Assembly: GCA_020440825.1 (NCBI GenBank) | Contig: JAGRNJ010000005.1 | Coordinates: 44,926-108,925, forward strand | Reading direction: 5' to 3' | From: Leptospiraceae bacterium | GTDB taxonomy: Bacteria > Spirochaetota > Leptospiria > Turneriellales > Turneriellaceae | Length of the DNA stretch: 64,000 bases | Shown: positions 55,073 through 64,000 of the stretch, in pieces | Position numbering within the stretch: the first letter of the stretch is position 1 | How the letters are laid out: each line of letters starts with the position of its first letter | The notes under the pieces: model-generated | What the model saw: only the letters and a program-made list of their open reading frames with translations | What the model was told of the DNA's origin: nothing | The model's database searches: none | Translations under genes and position numbers: made by a program

Positions 55073-58036
55073 CTACTCGAGAAATCTACGAAAATTTAAT
55101 TTCTGCAGAATTTTCCAGTTCAATTCTTCATGAATCTGCCAGTTACCCAGATAAATCACGGTCGGCAAAATCAATAGAGCCGCAAATGTAGTGGCGATCA
55201 TAACCAGCGAGACCAGAAAACCGAAGTGAAAAATCGGGGTAAAGCTTGAAAACATTAGAACCGCAAAACCAAAAATCAGGGCAATTGAGGTATAGACAAT
55301 CGCCACCCCAGCCAGACGATGGGTCATGCGGATGGCTTCCCGCAGAGAAACTCCACTTTGCAGCTGCTTGCGCAGCGTGTTCATAAAATGTATTGTATCA
55401 TCTACCCCGATACCAATCGCAATCGAAGAAAGAATCGCTTTGGCCATATCGAGAGGTATTCCTGCATAACCCATGATGCCGAAAACGAGTAAAACTGAGG
55501 CAGAAATCGGTATCAAGGCTGCAATACCTGCGAGAAGATTGCGAAACAACAGAAAAACAATTAGACCGACGATAATCACACTTAAAATTAGACTCTGTAT
55601 CTGGCCCGAAACAATGTAATCACCTAAGGTGATTAAATTCATAGGTTCCCCAAGAATTTTATGGGTATACCCGCCGGGGTTTGGCATTAATGGCAATTGT
55701 TCACTCAAATAATCCCGAGCCGCGCGAAACATGGCAGTGCCTACCAGACGTCCGTCGAGTTCACCCAGGCGAATCGACATGTTGATTCGCCTATAGTCTT
55801 TATCTACAACGGGCTCGAAGGCATCCGCCCTGCCATCTGCATTATCGTCTTCGCCTGAAAAAATTTCGAGGTAGTCCCGAACTGTGATTTCACTGTCTGG
55901 AATTGTATAATATGCCGGGTCATCTGCATTCATTGCCATATGCAATCGTTTGATAAAATCACCGAACGAGGTAGTGTGCAGCATATTGTATTTTTCCCGG
56001 TGCTCAGGTTTTGCTATAAAGGTCCGCACGTCTTCAATATAGCGCAGGAATTCAGGATCCCGGGCCCCTCCCTTGCGGCCCGAGTCAAACACAACATTCA
56101 AGAGCATAGATCCGTTGAAAACTTTACCGATATGGCTCGAAGCTTTGCGAATGTAAGAGTCAGGCTTAAAATAGGTCGAGGGTGAGGTCTCTGTAGTCAG
56201 TTTACTGACCCCAAAAGCTGCAATGCCCAGACTGATTACCACAATCACAGCGATCAGTTTAGGAAAGTTAAGCATGAAATAGGAAAGGCCTCTTACAATA
56301 TTTTTTACCAGCCAGTTACCTTCATGATGGTGCTCCTGGTTAGCCTGCTTTTCTTTCAAGGGCAAAAGTTTTAAGAGCATCAGTGCAGATGGGATTAAAC
56401 TGATCGCAACAAACATTGAAAACAGGGTCCCAATTGCAGAAAAAATTCCAAACTCTCTGAGGGCGGTTACCTGGTTTACCATCAAGGTCATAAAACCGAT
56501 AAATGTGGTGAAGCCGGCCAGAAAGACAGTGGTTGAAATATGGCTCATCGCATCGAGCAACCCCTCACGCTGCCCTTCTTCGTGTAAGAGATGCAGATCA
56601 GAAAGGTACTGGTTGAAAATGTGAATGCTGTAAGAGCTGCCAATTGCAATCAACAACGGGGGCAGAATAGTCGTCATAATGGTCATTTTTATTCCCCACA
56701 GCCCCATTAAGCCGACTGTCCAAAGCATTGCAAAAATAACCGTCAAAGTCGGCAATACAAGGCCCCTGCCACTGTGAAAGTTGAGAAAAAACGTAATGAC
56801 TACAATCAAGATCACCAGAGGCATAAATGTACGCAAATCATTCTGGCTGAAATCATTCATGAATTTATTAAATACCAGGGTACCCATGGTATTCATCACG
56901 ACCGGGCGTTGATTGTACTTCTGCATGATTGCCCAGAAGTATTCCATAAACCGGTCGTATTTTCGCTGCAGCCTGAAGATGACACTCATGCCAAGCGAAG
57001 AAATTTCTGCGTCACTATTTCGGGCAAACAAAGTGGACTCATAAGCAGGGTTTAGAACCAATCGCCGACGGTATTCTTCAAACTCACGTTCGTTTTGAGG
57101 TAACTTCCAGGTGTTGCCAACTTTTTCAAGCAGACCAACGGGTTTTAGTTCTGTTTTCGTGCCACGAATATCTTCACCGCTAACGGGATCGATAATATTG
57201 CGAATAATCTGAAACGACTTGAACAGATAAATATCTTCAAAGCCTTCGAGAATTTTTTGAAACTCTGATTTTGAAAGTGGCAGTTGCTCATCAGTTTCAA
57301 TACCATGGCGCAGAATGACAGTATCGAGTACCTTGCCCGCACTAACATCAAGGCTGGCCCTGATTTTGGCAATACTTACCCCTGAATAATTTGAATAGTC
57401 ATAAAGATTTCTCTCTCGCAGTGGAGTCTCATAACGCTCTTCAGTGATTACAGTATTCAAATCCCAGATATCGAGCTGTTCTTCATTTTCAGATGCACGA
57501 GTCTGCAGGCCCAGAATTTCTTTATCGAGATCTGCTTCGAGATTGCTCACCTTCTGTGATTTTTCAGTGCCGCTTTCACTTCCTGATCCAAAAAATTCAG
57601 CATCGAGCTCGGCCTCCAGTGAACTCTTTTCAGTGCGACCACCAGAAATCTGCACAGATTTGCCTGGAACAGAAATCGAGACCCCACCCGCATTTATAAT
57701 TTTGGTTAGACGTTGATCTTCAACAGCTTTATCAAATTCATGATACTCTCGAAGTTCAAGCACCATTTCACGAATATGGCTGAACACTTCTCCAGAAAAA
57801 AGATTCTTACCTTCAGAAGCTTCTATAGATGAAATAATAAAAGTCTGGCTGTCAGAAAACGATAATTTGGCTCGTTCACCCATCTGGTAAATGGGATCAC
57901 TGCGGGGCATAAGGACATCCGTCGAACTGTCAAATTGCAGTCGAGTGACCCCAAAACTGGAGGCAATTGTAATTAAAATTAAGGCTATTAAAACAACTTT
58001 CGGATGTCTGAGATTAAATTCTACCCATTTTCGCAT
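55073..58036 (-). CDS. RND-superfamily exporter (MMPL/SecD-like, 12 membrane helices)
   Basis: 987 residues. One helix near the N-terminus (VVLIALILITIASSFGVT), a large periplasmic domain (about 35-400), six helices (about 400-600, e.g. LVILIVVITFFLNFHSG, IKMTIMTTILPPLLIAIGSS), a second periplasmic domain and a second helix bundle (AKAILSSIAIGIGVDDTIHF, AGVAIVYTSIALIFGFAVLM). The ISSIAIGIGVDDTIHFMN stretch is typical of the hydrophobe/lipid exporter branch, so lipids are a more likely cargo than drugs. It lacks an adjacent membrane-fusion protein. A TetR gene and a 16-bp palindrome lie upstream, suggesting direct repression. Confidence 0.9.
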   Translation of the reverse strand: MRKWVEFNLRHPKVVLIALILITIASSFGVTRLQFDSSTDVLMPRSDPIYQMGERAKLSFSDSQTFIISSIEASEGKNLFSGEVFSHIREMVLELREYHEFDKAVEDQRLTKIINAGGVSISVPGKSVQISGGRTEKSSLEAELDAEFFGSGSESGTEKSQKVSNLEADLDKEILGLQTRASENEEQLDIWDLNTVITEERYETPLRERNLYDYSNYSGVSIAKIRASLDVSAGKVLDTVILRHGIETDEQLPLSKSEFQKILEGFEDIYLFKSFQIIRNIIDPVSGEDIRGTKTELKPVGLLEKVGNTWKLPQNEREFEEYRRRLVLNPAYESTLFARNSDAEISSLGMSVIFRLQRKYDRFMEYFWAIMQKYNQRPVVMNTMGTLVFNKFMNDFSQNDLRTFMPLVILIVVITFFLNFHSGRGLVLPTLTVIFAMLWTVGLMGLWGIKMTIMTTILPPLLIAIGSSYSIHIFNQYLSDLHLLHEEGQREGLLDAMSHISTTVFLAGFTTFIGFMTLMVNQVTALREFGIFSAIGTLFSMFVAISLIPSALMLLKLLPLKEKQANQEHHHEGNWLVKNIVRGLSYFMLNFPKLIAVIVVISLGIAAFGVSKLTTETSPSTYFKPDSYIRKASSHIGKVFNGSMLLNVVFDSGRKGGARDPEFLRYIEDVRTFIAKPEHREKYNMLHTTSFGDFIKRLHMAMNADDPAYYTIPDSEITVRDYLEIFSGEDDNADGRADAFEPVVDKDYRRINMSIRLGELDGRLVGTAMFRAARDYLSEQLPLMPNPGGYTHKILGEPMNLITLGDYIVSGQIQSLILSVIIVGLIVFLLFRNLLAGIAALIPISASVLLVFGIMGYAGIPLDMAKAILSSIAIGIGVDDTIHFMNTLRKQLQSGVSLREAIRMTHRLAGVAIVYTSIALIFGFAVLMFSSFTPIFHFGFLVSLVMIATTFAALLILPTVIYLGNWQIHEELNWKILQKLNFRRFLE

Positions 58037-58038
58037 AA

Positions 58039-58054
58039 TTAACCAAACGGTTAA
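58039..58054. promoter_or_regulatory. Palindromic operator candidate before the RND exporter gene
   Basis: TTAACCAAACGGTTAA, with 6-bp arms TTAACC/GGTTAA, two bases upstream of the exporter start codon. The TetR-family gene is the next upstream gene on the same strand, so this is a probable binding site of that regulator. No second copy was found upstream of the TetR gene itself. Confidence 0.55.
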
Positions 58055-58134
58055 CTAGATAGAGCACGTCAATCGAAATGAAAGTTTATGGGTCTGAGTA
58101 AAAAAGTTAACTGACAAGACCGGCTTCTGGTTGG

Positions 58135-58833
58135 CTACACTACTTTCAAATAACCTTTTTTATTTTTGTCAAAGGTTTTCTGTATTATCGAATTCAATTG
58201 CTTTTCGAGATTTTTATCAAAATCTTCCTGCCCACCGGTAGCAAATAAACCCTGGCTTTGCAGACGATAGAAGTCAAGAAATACCTGCTGCATGGTCATA
58301 TTGTTTGATATTAAAAAATCTGGCATCATCAGTTCTCTCAGTAAAATAGTGATCATTCTGGCCATAAGAGCTGGATGCGCTTTAACAAAGGCACCTTCTT
58401 CGATACCTCGGGCAAAAAATGTTTCGAGGTCAACCTGCCATGATTCATAGAAATCTTCGATACGCTGCCAAAGTGCCGGAAAATAAAGTTTTATATCTTC
58501 AAGAAGTCGAGAACTGATTCCATTTATCTGCTGTAAGATCAGACCAAAAAGATATACATACCGTTCTTCATAGGTTAATTCTTCTCGATCGAGAATTTCA
58601 CGGTTTCCACCGATCTGGCCTAGTACATAATCTACGACCATTTCAAAAAGTTCGTCTCTGGATGAAAAATGGTCATACAGGGTTGCTTTACTTACCCCAA
58701 GGTAGCGGGTAATGTCTTCCATTTTTATTCGGTAAAAACCGTTTTGCATGAAGAATGGAATCAACTGCTCTAACCATTCTTGCCTTGTTTTAGGGTCAAG
58801 AATTCTGTTCTTTTCAATTGCGCGTCTACCCAT
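58135..58833 (-). CDS. TetR-family transcriptional regulator
   Basis: 232 residues from the ATG at 58833, which follows GGAG at good spacing; a GTG ten codons upstream is possible. The N-terminal helix-turn-helix is typical: RQEWLEQLIPFFMQNGFYRI, MEDITRYLGVSKATLYDHF, SSRDELFEMVVDYVL. The C-terminal ligand domain is helical and not assignable. It is followed by the RND exporter gene after 98 bases, so it probably controls export in response to a lipophilic ligand. The Lys-rich C-terminal tail (KNKKGYLKVV) is not part of the usual fold. Confidence 0.92.
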   Translation of the reverse strand: MGRRAIEKNRILDPKTRQEWLEQLIPFFMQNGFYRIKMEDITRYLGVSKATLYDHFSSRDELFEMVVDYVLGQIGGNREILDREELTYEERYVYLFGLILQQINGISSRLLEDIKLYFPALWQRIEDFYESWQVDLETFFARGIEEGAFVKAHPALMARMITILLRELMMPDFLISNNMTMQQVFLDFYRLQSQGLFATGGQEDFDKNLEKQLNSIIQKTFDKNKKGYLKVV

Positions 58834-59039
58834 GGAATCTCCGGTTTGAACCTCTATTGACACCCGAAGGTGAGTTCATTTTAAGCTTTTCATGCCATTA
58901 ATTCAGATTATTCATAACCTAAAATGAATTTCGTTAAAAACTTTTTCACAGTCTATATTCTTTAATACTTCTGTTAACTTAATGAGCAGAGTGTAAAAGG
59001 TAAAGAATTTTTTTTATATTTTTGACGTAGTCGTCATTT

Positions 59040-59384
59040 TTAATGCAGATTGCGAGCTGAAAAATATTCCCGCCCCTCTTTGGTTAGACCATAAAAACCA
59101 TTGGACTTCTGTACAAGACCATGGGCAGAAAGTTCAGCCAGTCGTTCCATTAGTTTCGTAGCATCCAGCTCTTCTTTAGCAGTGGGTGAGTTTTTTAAGA
59201 TTGCAGTAAACCTGGTTTCGGGGATACTGTATCTCTCAAAATTAATTTCTGAAAATACTTTCGTTATCAAGTCTTCAGCAAGCAGAGTCTTTTCATCAGC
59301 ATTCTGTAAGAGTGTCTTTTTAATTCGATTAAAATGCAAAGTATTGCCCGCTCTTTTTGTTCGGGAATTGTCTGAACTTTCCAT
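59040..59384 (-). CDS. Small winged-helix-like protein
   Basis: 114 residues from the ATG at 59384, which is preceded by AAGGCG; other in-frame starts lie at 59408 and 59450 (TTG). The C-terminal part reads as a winged helix: LDATKLMERLAELSAHGLVQ, then KSNGFYGLTKEGREYFSARN, where LTKEGREYF is common in wing-helix regulators. The N-terminal part is charged. A DNA-binding role is suggested but not proven. It lies upstream of the TetR gene on the same strand, with a gap of about 200 bases. Confidence 0.5.
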   Translation of the reverse strand: MESSDNSRTKRAGNTLHFNRIKKTLLQNADEKTLLAEDLITKVFSEINFERYSIPETRFTAILKNSPTAKEELDATKLMERLAELSAHGLVQKSNGFYGLTKEGREYFSARNLH

Positions 59385-59552
59385 AATCGCCTTTTTATAA
59401 TGTGACATAATAATGGCAAGCACTTTACAGATCGTTTTCGGGCATCTCAACTAACACTGAAGAAATAATGCAGGGTATTCAGGCTCGTCAAAAACTCAAC
59501 GGATTAAATATATTATTACTTTACATATTTTCCGTATTTTATAGTATGAGAT

Positions 59553-60242
59553 ATGAATCCGTATGAAAAATTCAGAAAAGAATCGAAGCAGGAAAATGCT
59601 TCTTCTGCAAAAAACCTGATTACAATCGCAGGTCAAAAACACACGCTCAATCATGCCATGGCAGATGACAACTTCGCCGGTTCTTCGAGTATCTCGCTGC
59701 CAATTTGGAATGCTGCTCGTTTAAAGAGAGTTCACTTAAACCTTAAATCCCGTGGGCTAAAAATAAGCCGCACCGATCTGATTATCATGGTAATGAAATT
59801 GTACGCAACAAAAATGCGAAATCAAGAACCGAAAGTGAACCGTTTACGCAAAAAGAATTCACACGCAAGCAGGTTTGTTAAAATCTCCACTTATTCAAAT
59901 CTAAACCAATGGGATTATTTACAGATAACTGCCCTCAATGCAAAGGTCTGTTTTTCTCATGTTGTTGATATCGCCCTGCGCATGTATTTACGGCTCATCG
60001 AAAGGCGACTGCTCGAACCGGTCTTAAACCAGCAAAATACAAAGTGGTCTACTGCCAGCAATAAAAATGTATTTCTGCGTTCGATTCGCAATCGTACCAA
60101 GAACATGCTTCTAAAACTGGGTAAATACCAGAAAAAGATAGAGGTTCATTCGAGAACCAAACTTGTTGTGTCATTTTCATTAACCAGAGAAAGAACCAGG
60201 AGAGTCCCACCCTTCAAAAACCTTACGTTTTCCCAATCTTGA
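59553..60242 (+). CDS. Basic protein with two ribbon-helix-helix-like segments, perhaps DUF1564-like
   Basis: 229 residues, rich in Lys and Arg, no signal peptide. Two segments have a strand then two helices: SISLPIWNAARLKRVHLNLK to IIMVMKLYATK (about 47-90), and FVKISTYSNLNQWDYLQITA to HVVDIALRMYLRLI (about 110-155). This order recalls Leptospira DUF1564 proteins, but the match is from memory and weak. A DNA-binding role is likely from charge and shape. It stands alone in a gene-poor area, divergent from the small winged-helix-like gene. Confidence 0.5.
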   Translation: MNPYEKFRKESKQENASSAKNLITIAGQKHTLNHAMADDNFAGSSSISLPIWNAARLKRVHLNLKSRGLKISRTDLIIMVMKLYATKMRNQEPKVNRLRKKNSHASRFVKISTYSNLNQWDYLQITALNAKVCFSHVVDIALRMYLRLIERRLLEPVLNQQNTKWSTASNKNVFLRSIRNRTKNMLLKLGKYQKKIEVHSRTKLVVSFSLTRERTRRVPPFKNLTFSQS

Positions 60243-60385
60243 GCAGCATCCACTGAATTTTTCTTAAAAAGCTGCAGATTTCATCAAAAACGTAATCAGA
60301 GCATGTATGTTTTTAACAAGATGCATAAAGTGTTTTAACCGGCAAATTTTTGAACTTTTCAAACCTTTACACGTCCAATCGTAAC

Positions 60386-60913
60386 ATGTTGCAAAAAAGA
60401 TTCCTGGTTTGGCTTGTGGCACTCCTACCACTGCTTGTGTTCTGCTCGTCTAGAGAAGTCACTACAATAAAATCCTCGCCGGCCGCACTGGCACCTTATG
60501 GCAACTTTATTCAAAATACCAACGCAAACAAATTCTGGACCATCTGCCCGCTTGGCCTTGAACGAGTTGGAGATCAATGCAAGGGATTTCCAGAGTTGCA
60601 GACTTTTTCTCAAGCCCAGTCGGCCTGTAAAAAACTTCGCGACGGCAACCTCAAATGGAGGCTACCCGAGATAGCTGAATTGCAAAGTCTGCGGGATCCT
60701 CAACTGAGTGCAATGACCAAAAGCTCAAAAGTTTCTTCGCTCAATCAGATTTTTGGCTATGATCGTGCAGAAAAATTCTGGTCAGCCACAACCAGTTATT
60801 TTTTATTCAAATTCATGGGCGAAACCAATTACACTGTTAATTTTCAAAGCGCAACCCAGATTGCTGCACTTGAACCTGAATCAAAATTAGCAGTATTGTG
60901 TATTTCACCCTGA
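60386..60913 (+). CDS. DUF1566-like lipoprotein
   Basis: 175 residues from the ATG at 60386; an earlier in-frame start (60350) would put 12 residues before the signal peptide. Signal peptide with Cys in L-L-V-F-C (about residue 20), a likely lipobox. The mature part has the DUF1566 (Lcl C-terminal) pattern of strands and motifs: WTICPLGLERVGDQCKG, TFSQAQSACKKLRDGNLKWR, LPEIAELQSLRD, FWSATTSYFLF and LAVLCISP, with paired Cys that may be disulfide-bonded. Members are usually surface or periplasmic proteins of unknown function. The C39-like gene begins 23 bases later, so the two are probably one operon. Confidence 0.75.
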   Translation: MLQKRFLVWLVALLPLLVFCSSREVTTIKSSPAALAPYGNFIQNTNANKFWTICPLGLERVGDQCKGFPELQTFSQAQSACKKLRDGNLKWRLPEIAELQSLRDPQLSAMTKSSKVSSLNQIFGYDRAEKFWSATTSYFLFKFMGETNYTVNFQSATQIAALEPESKLAVLCISP

Positions 60914-60935
60914 TTTCAGAAAGCAGGAGTCCATT

Positions 60936-63900
60936 GTGAATTTGATCAAGTATACCATTTTTAGTGCATTCTTGCTTGCGACTTCCTTTTTTACGAATAT
61001 TGGTGTATATGCCTCAGCTTGTACCGAGGTCGAAAAATCTTTTAAGGCACAGAATCCCGCTAAAGACAATTTAACTGCAGCAATTCTTGAGCTTTGGGTA
61101 AACAAAGGCAAAGTAAGCCATCCGGTAGATTTCCAGGCAAGACTCGGCTTTCTTGCCCTTGATGGCCAAACCTTTCAACTTCGCCAGCAGATGAATGCAT
61201 TGACCAAGGTTCAAAAAAATAGCATCGATACCGAAGTCTGGAAATATCTGGATGCTCGTGCCCGAATGCGTCCTCTCGATGATTTTCCGCCTTTGCCTGA
61301 AAAATTTCTTTTTCCGCAGGCAATTGAAAGAGTTCGCCAGAATGATCTGCGACGGGCATCCGTACTCTTATCATCCTTACTCAACAACAAACGCGCCATG
61401 CAAGGAATTTCAGGAACCTATTTGTCGATACTTCAGTCAATTTACGCACTGACCCTGGAAACTGAAGAATACAACCTGGTTCGAAAAAAAATATTACAGG
61501 GAAAAATTGGCAAGATCATGGCGGATTGCTTTCATCTGCAACCAGATTTGCCCGTAACGGTAAAGACTGTTAAACCTTTATTAAAAGAAATGTCGTCTAC
61601 CATGGAAGCTGCCCGGGCAACTTCGGGAATTTTTGAATCTGGCAGTGCCGAAAACAAGATCAGAGTAGATTTTTATTATTCAGAGAATCTCGCATCGCAT
61701 TCGATTTATTCGGGAGATTCATGGATTTTGGGGTCTGACCAGGAAGGGGTTTTTTGGCCTTTAAATGAACGGGAGATTATGCGCACCCCGGCTGGAGTTT
61801 TGGCACTCGATACCATTCCTGTACATTTGAATGTCAGCTTTAATTTCGGTACATCGGGGGAGGGAAATCGTTTTAACTTTCGTTTCGATATCAGTGAAAA
61901 ACGAAATGAGAAACCAGAAATTCACACTCTACTCTCTCAAATAAATGCAATTCCCTTGACAATTTCCAAGACCCAGAATAAGATTACGATCTACCCCTAC
62001 TTTTCATCGACACCTTTTCCTGACTCTTCTTTGGAAATTGAACAAAGTCAAAATAGCCCTGCCTCAATCGTTATCCGTACAAACCAGAGCAAGAGTTCAA
62101 TCAGTTTTCGAGAGCTGCGTTTTAATATGCAGGCAAAGCCCTCCGTTGAAAAATTAATAAAAGGCAAAAAAGTTCTCAAAACTGAAACAGGGTTCACTCG
62201 ACCAGTTTATGAAACGGCCAGTCTGCGGCGATTTCTGGTAAACTCAGACACCGCTTCTGAAAACAGTTCTGGGCAGATCTTTCAGGAACTGCAGGCAGAT
62301 CTGCGTTCTGCACGGTTTCCCAACCCGGCTTTCTATCAAAAACTGGCCGAAAAATATCACTCTCGTTTGAACAATGAAGCGCTTGATTTCCATTTTGATG
62401 TTGCACGACTTTATTCTCTGGCTTATAACCATAATAAAGCGGTACAGGTACTTGAAGAAGCATTTGCGCTTTCAGAAAGCAGAGATGAAAAGGGTGAAAT
62501 CAAGCGCGGCTTCTCAATGGTTTCAGACCCTGATCGGGAATATATCAATGCTCTGGTTATGACGGGAGATTATCGTAACGCTCTTGACTTTATCGACTTC
62601 AAATTGCGCAAGGCCCAGAAAGTCTACGATGTAAATGAAACCTATCTCATGGGAATCCAGAAAGCAGATATACTTACTCGTGCCTCCAGACCACAAGAAG
62701 CCCTGGAAACACTGACATCCATCCGCCTGCGTTTCTCTCACCCGGGTAATCTGAGCCTTACTCTGTCTGCAATGGAAGTGCAATTGGCCTCTTACCTGAT
62801 GAAAAATAAAGAAGCTGCTGCAGCCTTTACATACTGGGAAAACAAACGCAGAATTCTCTCAAAAGGGGATGACAATTTTCTGGCCATGCAAAAAGAATCT
62901 CTGCAAAGAGCGAGTGCAGCTGAAAGTAACCCGGTTCGCTTGAAGCATCCGCCGGTGCTTCCCGGTCAGGGCAAGAATTTTTGTGCACCAATTGCTCTCG
63001 AGTTTGCTCTTCGCGTTCTTGGTGATCAGAAAGTAACCCAGAAAGAAATTGCCGATAGCATGGGGACCAATGATGCCGGAACAAATTTTTCAAATATTCT
63101 CAGTTACTTGAAAGAGCGCAATGTACAGACCTCTGCTGCCGTTTTAAATATAGAGCAGGCTGCAGATTTACTGAAACGCGGATTACCGATTCTTACACTG
63201 CTTTGGCCCCCTGATTCTTCTATCGGACACATCAGTGTTCTTTTGGGAGTAGATGTACAGAAAAAAGTGTACTATTTTTATGAACCGGGGCTGGCTTTTT
63301 CAATGCTCGCGATTCATGAATCCGAATTGAAAAAATCTCAAATGATTGCCGGGTCTGTATTTTTGATTGTGGGAAACAATAACCGCGAAGTCAAAGCTCA
63401 TAAATCTGCAGAAGAAGTTCTCAAGTATCTCGATATCTACACCAGCGGCGCAGATGCCCAGGCGTTGCTCACTTCACTCGATGAAATTGCCGCACATGAT
63501 AAAAAAGAGGGTCTTACAGAGTTCCTGCTATTTCACAGATTAAATGCACTGCTGCGTTTATCGACCCAAAGCAAACTGACCCAGTTGCAGATGAACTATA
63601 TCAAATCAATTCTTAGCCAATGGGAACTTTCGATTCCCACAGGACTATCTTACCTCACTTACCGCTCGTTTGGTGACCTTGCTCTGCATGCCGGAAAAGT
63701 AGAACTGGCAGACAAAGTTTTTACAACCGGCCTGCAGGATAATCCCACAGATTTTCTTTCTTTAATTCGTAGTGCCGATCTTTCACTCCGCAAAGGGGAC
63801 AGTGATACTGCATTTACTTTAGCCGGCCGGGCCTTGCGTGACAGTGCTTCTCTGGGTTTATATCCCGGTTTGTTTGAGCAAATCATTGTGCGTTCTGCCC

Positions 63901-64000
63901 AGGTCAAGCTCGAGAAAAAAGATGTGCGCGGTGCCGTAGAAGCATTAATGACCATCACTGATTTTTCTACCTTAACCCCTCAATCTCGTCAGCTTATCAA
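60936..64000 (+). CDS. Secreted C39-peptidase-like protein with helical repeats, 3' end outside window
   Basis: An open frame of at least 1021 codons from GTG at 60936 to the window end, with AGGAG upstream. Signal peptide about 1-29 (NLIKYTIFSAFLLATSFFTN). Residues 30-660 are helical, partly TPR-like (EALDFHFDVARLYSLAYNHN, DPDREYINALVMTGDYRNAL). Residues about 675-790 form a peptidase-C39-like domain with nucleophile candidate Cys683 in GQGKNFCAPIALEFALRVLG and His765 in SIGHISVLLGVD; the usual Asp/Asn-Pro is replaced by Glu-Pro in FYEPG. Further TPR-like helices follow (LALHAGKVELADKVFTTGLQ). C39 domains process double-glycine leaders in ABC exporters; without membrane or ATPase domains, this one acts alone, probably in the periplasm. 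Substrate unknown. Confidence 0.85.
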   Translation, partial: MNLIKYTIFSAFLLATSFFTNIGVYASACTEVEKSFKAQNPAKDNLTAAILELWVNKGKVSHPVDFQARLGFLALDGQTFQLRQQMNALTKVQKNSIDTEVWKYLDARARMRPLDDFPPLPEKFLFPQAIERVRQNDLRRASVLLSSLLNNKRAMQGISGTYLSILQSIYALTLETEEYNLVRKKILQGKIGKIMADCFHLQPDLPVTVKTVKPLLKEMSSTMEAARATSGIFESGSAENKIRVDFYYSENLASHSIYSGDSWILGSDQEGVFWPLNEREIMRTPAGVLALDTIPVHLNVSFNFGTSGEGNRFNFRFDISEKRNEKPEIHTLLSQINAIPLTISKTQNKITIYPYFSSTPFPDSSLEIEQSQNSPASIVIRTNQSKSSISFRELRFNMQAKPSVEKLIKGKKVLKTETGFTRPVYETASLRRFLVNSDTASENSSGQIFQELQADLRSARFPNPAFYQKLAEKYHSRLNNEALDFHFDVARLYSLAYNHNKAVQVLEEAFALSESRDEKGEIKRGFSMVSDPDREYINALVMTGDYRNALDFIDFKLRKAQKVYDVNETYLMGIQKADILTRASRPQEALETLTSIRLRFSHPGNLSLTLSAMEVQLASYLMKNKEAAAAFTYWENKRRILSKGDDNFLAMQKESLQRASAAESNPVRLKHPPVLPGQGKNFCAPIALEFALRVLGDQKVTQKEIADSMGTNDAGTNFSNILSYLKERNVQTSAAVLNIEQAADLLKRGLPILTLLWPPDSSIGHISVLLGVDVQKKVYYFYEPGLAFSMLAIHESELKKSQMIAGSVFLIVGNNNREVKAHKSAEEVLKYLDIYTSGADAQALLTSLDEIAAHDKKEGLTEFLLFHRLNALLRLSTQSKLTQLQMNYIKSILSQWELSIPTGLSYLTYRSFGDLALHAGKVELADKVFTTGLQDNPTDFLSLIRSADLSLRKGDSDTAFTLAGRALRDSASLGLYPGLFEQIIVRSAQVKLEKKDVRGAVEALMTITDFSTLTPQSRQLI

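Noticed and set aside
62194-63093. Minus-strand frames of 86-89 codons near the right end
   Set aside because: They are antisense to the long C39-like gene that is open throughout this region.

Overview
The window is chromosomal DNA of moderate GC content from a spirochaete, most likely of the order Leptospirales. This is inferred from gene content: a FliM flagellar switch protein, 7TM-DISM and CHASE hybrid histidine kinases, a 7TM-AraC regulator, several short lipoproteins, a very acidic repeat protein with a short conserved tail, heme synthesis through HemF and HemH, and a possible DUF1564-like protein. No rRNA, tRNA, CRISPR array, transposase or phage gene was seen. Many genes lack a clear Shine-Dalgarno sequence, so some starts are uncertain.

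Layout. 1-6.5 kb: the end of an unknown gene, manC, clpB under a CIRCE/HrcA-type operator, a beta-barrel plus small lipoprotein pair, and a voltage-gated K+ channel. 6.5-15.5 kb (minus strand): a 7TM-DISM hybrid kinase, monomeric isocitrate dehydrogenase, then a probable purine-catabolic operon (CHAD-like protein, BASS transporter, PuuD-type urate oxidase with cytochrome c tail, PuuE-type deacetylase). 15.7-20 kb: a DUF1304 membrane protein, a LamG lipoprotein, a beta-lactamase-fold hydrolase and an NrnA-type DHH phosphoesterase. 20.3-27.8 kb: a 1088-residue acidic protein with 12 copies of an IALSDDELDNI-type motif, a GAF protein, a secreted protein, fliM and a small membrane protein. 27.8-34.5 kb (minus): hemF, hemH, a twin hemerythrin, a class A PBP and pyrD, closely spaced. 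34.6-43.5 kb: a crotonase, a PF10118-type protein, the 7TM-AraC regulator with a membrane partner, a cytidylyltransferase, a DUF4349 lipoprotein, a TonB-dependent receptor followed by the scar of a lost paralogue, and a helical protein. 43.7-54.8 kb: a CHASE-PAS hybrid kinase, a cyclic-nucleotide-binding protein overlapping a PQQ-type sugar dehydrogenase, small proteins, an RlmI-type methyltransferase and rpoD. 55-64 kb: an RND exporter with a TetR regulator and a likely operator, small DNA-binding-like proteins, a DUF1566-like lipoprotein and a long secreted C39-peptidase-like protein that runs off the window end.

The most unusual material is non-coding. Two ~150-bp nested palindromes share a core in opposite orientation and look like a non-autonomous mobile element. 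An 18-bp palindrome occurs five times, twice inside genes and in different reading frames. Three 16-bp palindromic repeats lie at exactly 21-nt spacing before the cytidylyltransferase gene. A 79-bp duplicated 3' end of the TonB-receptor gene differs only synonymously in its coding part. Among proteins, the acidic repeat protein with its GAF partner next to fliM, and the truncated C39-like protein, are the best candidates for undescribed functions.
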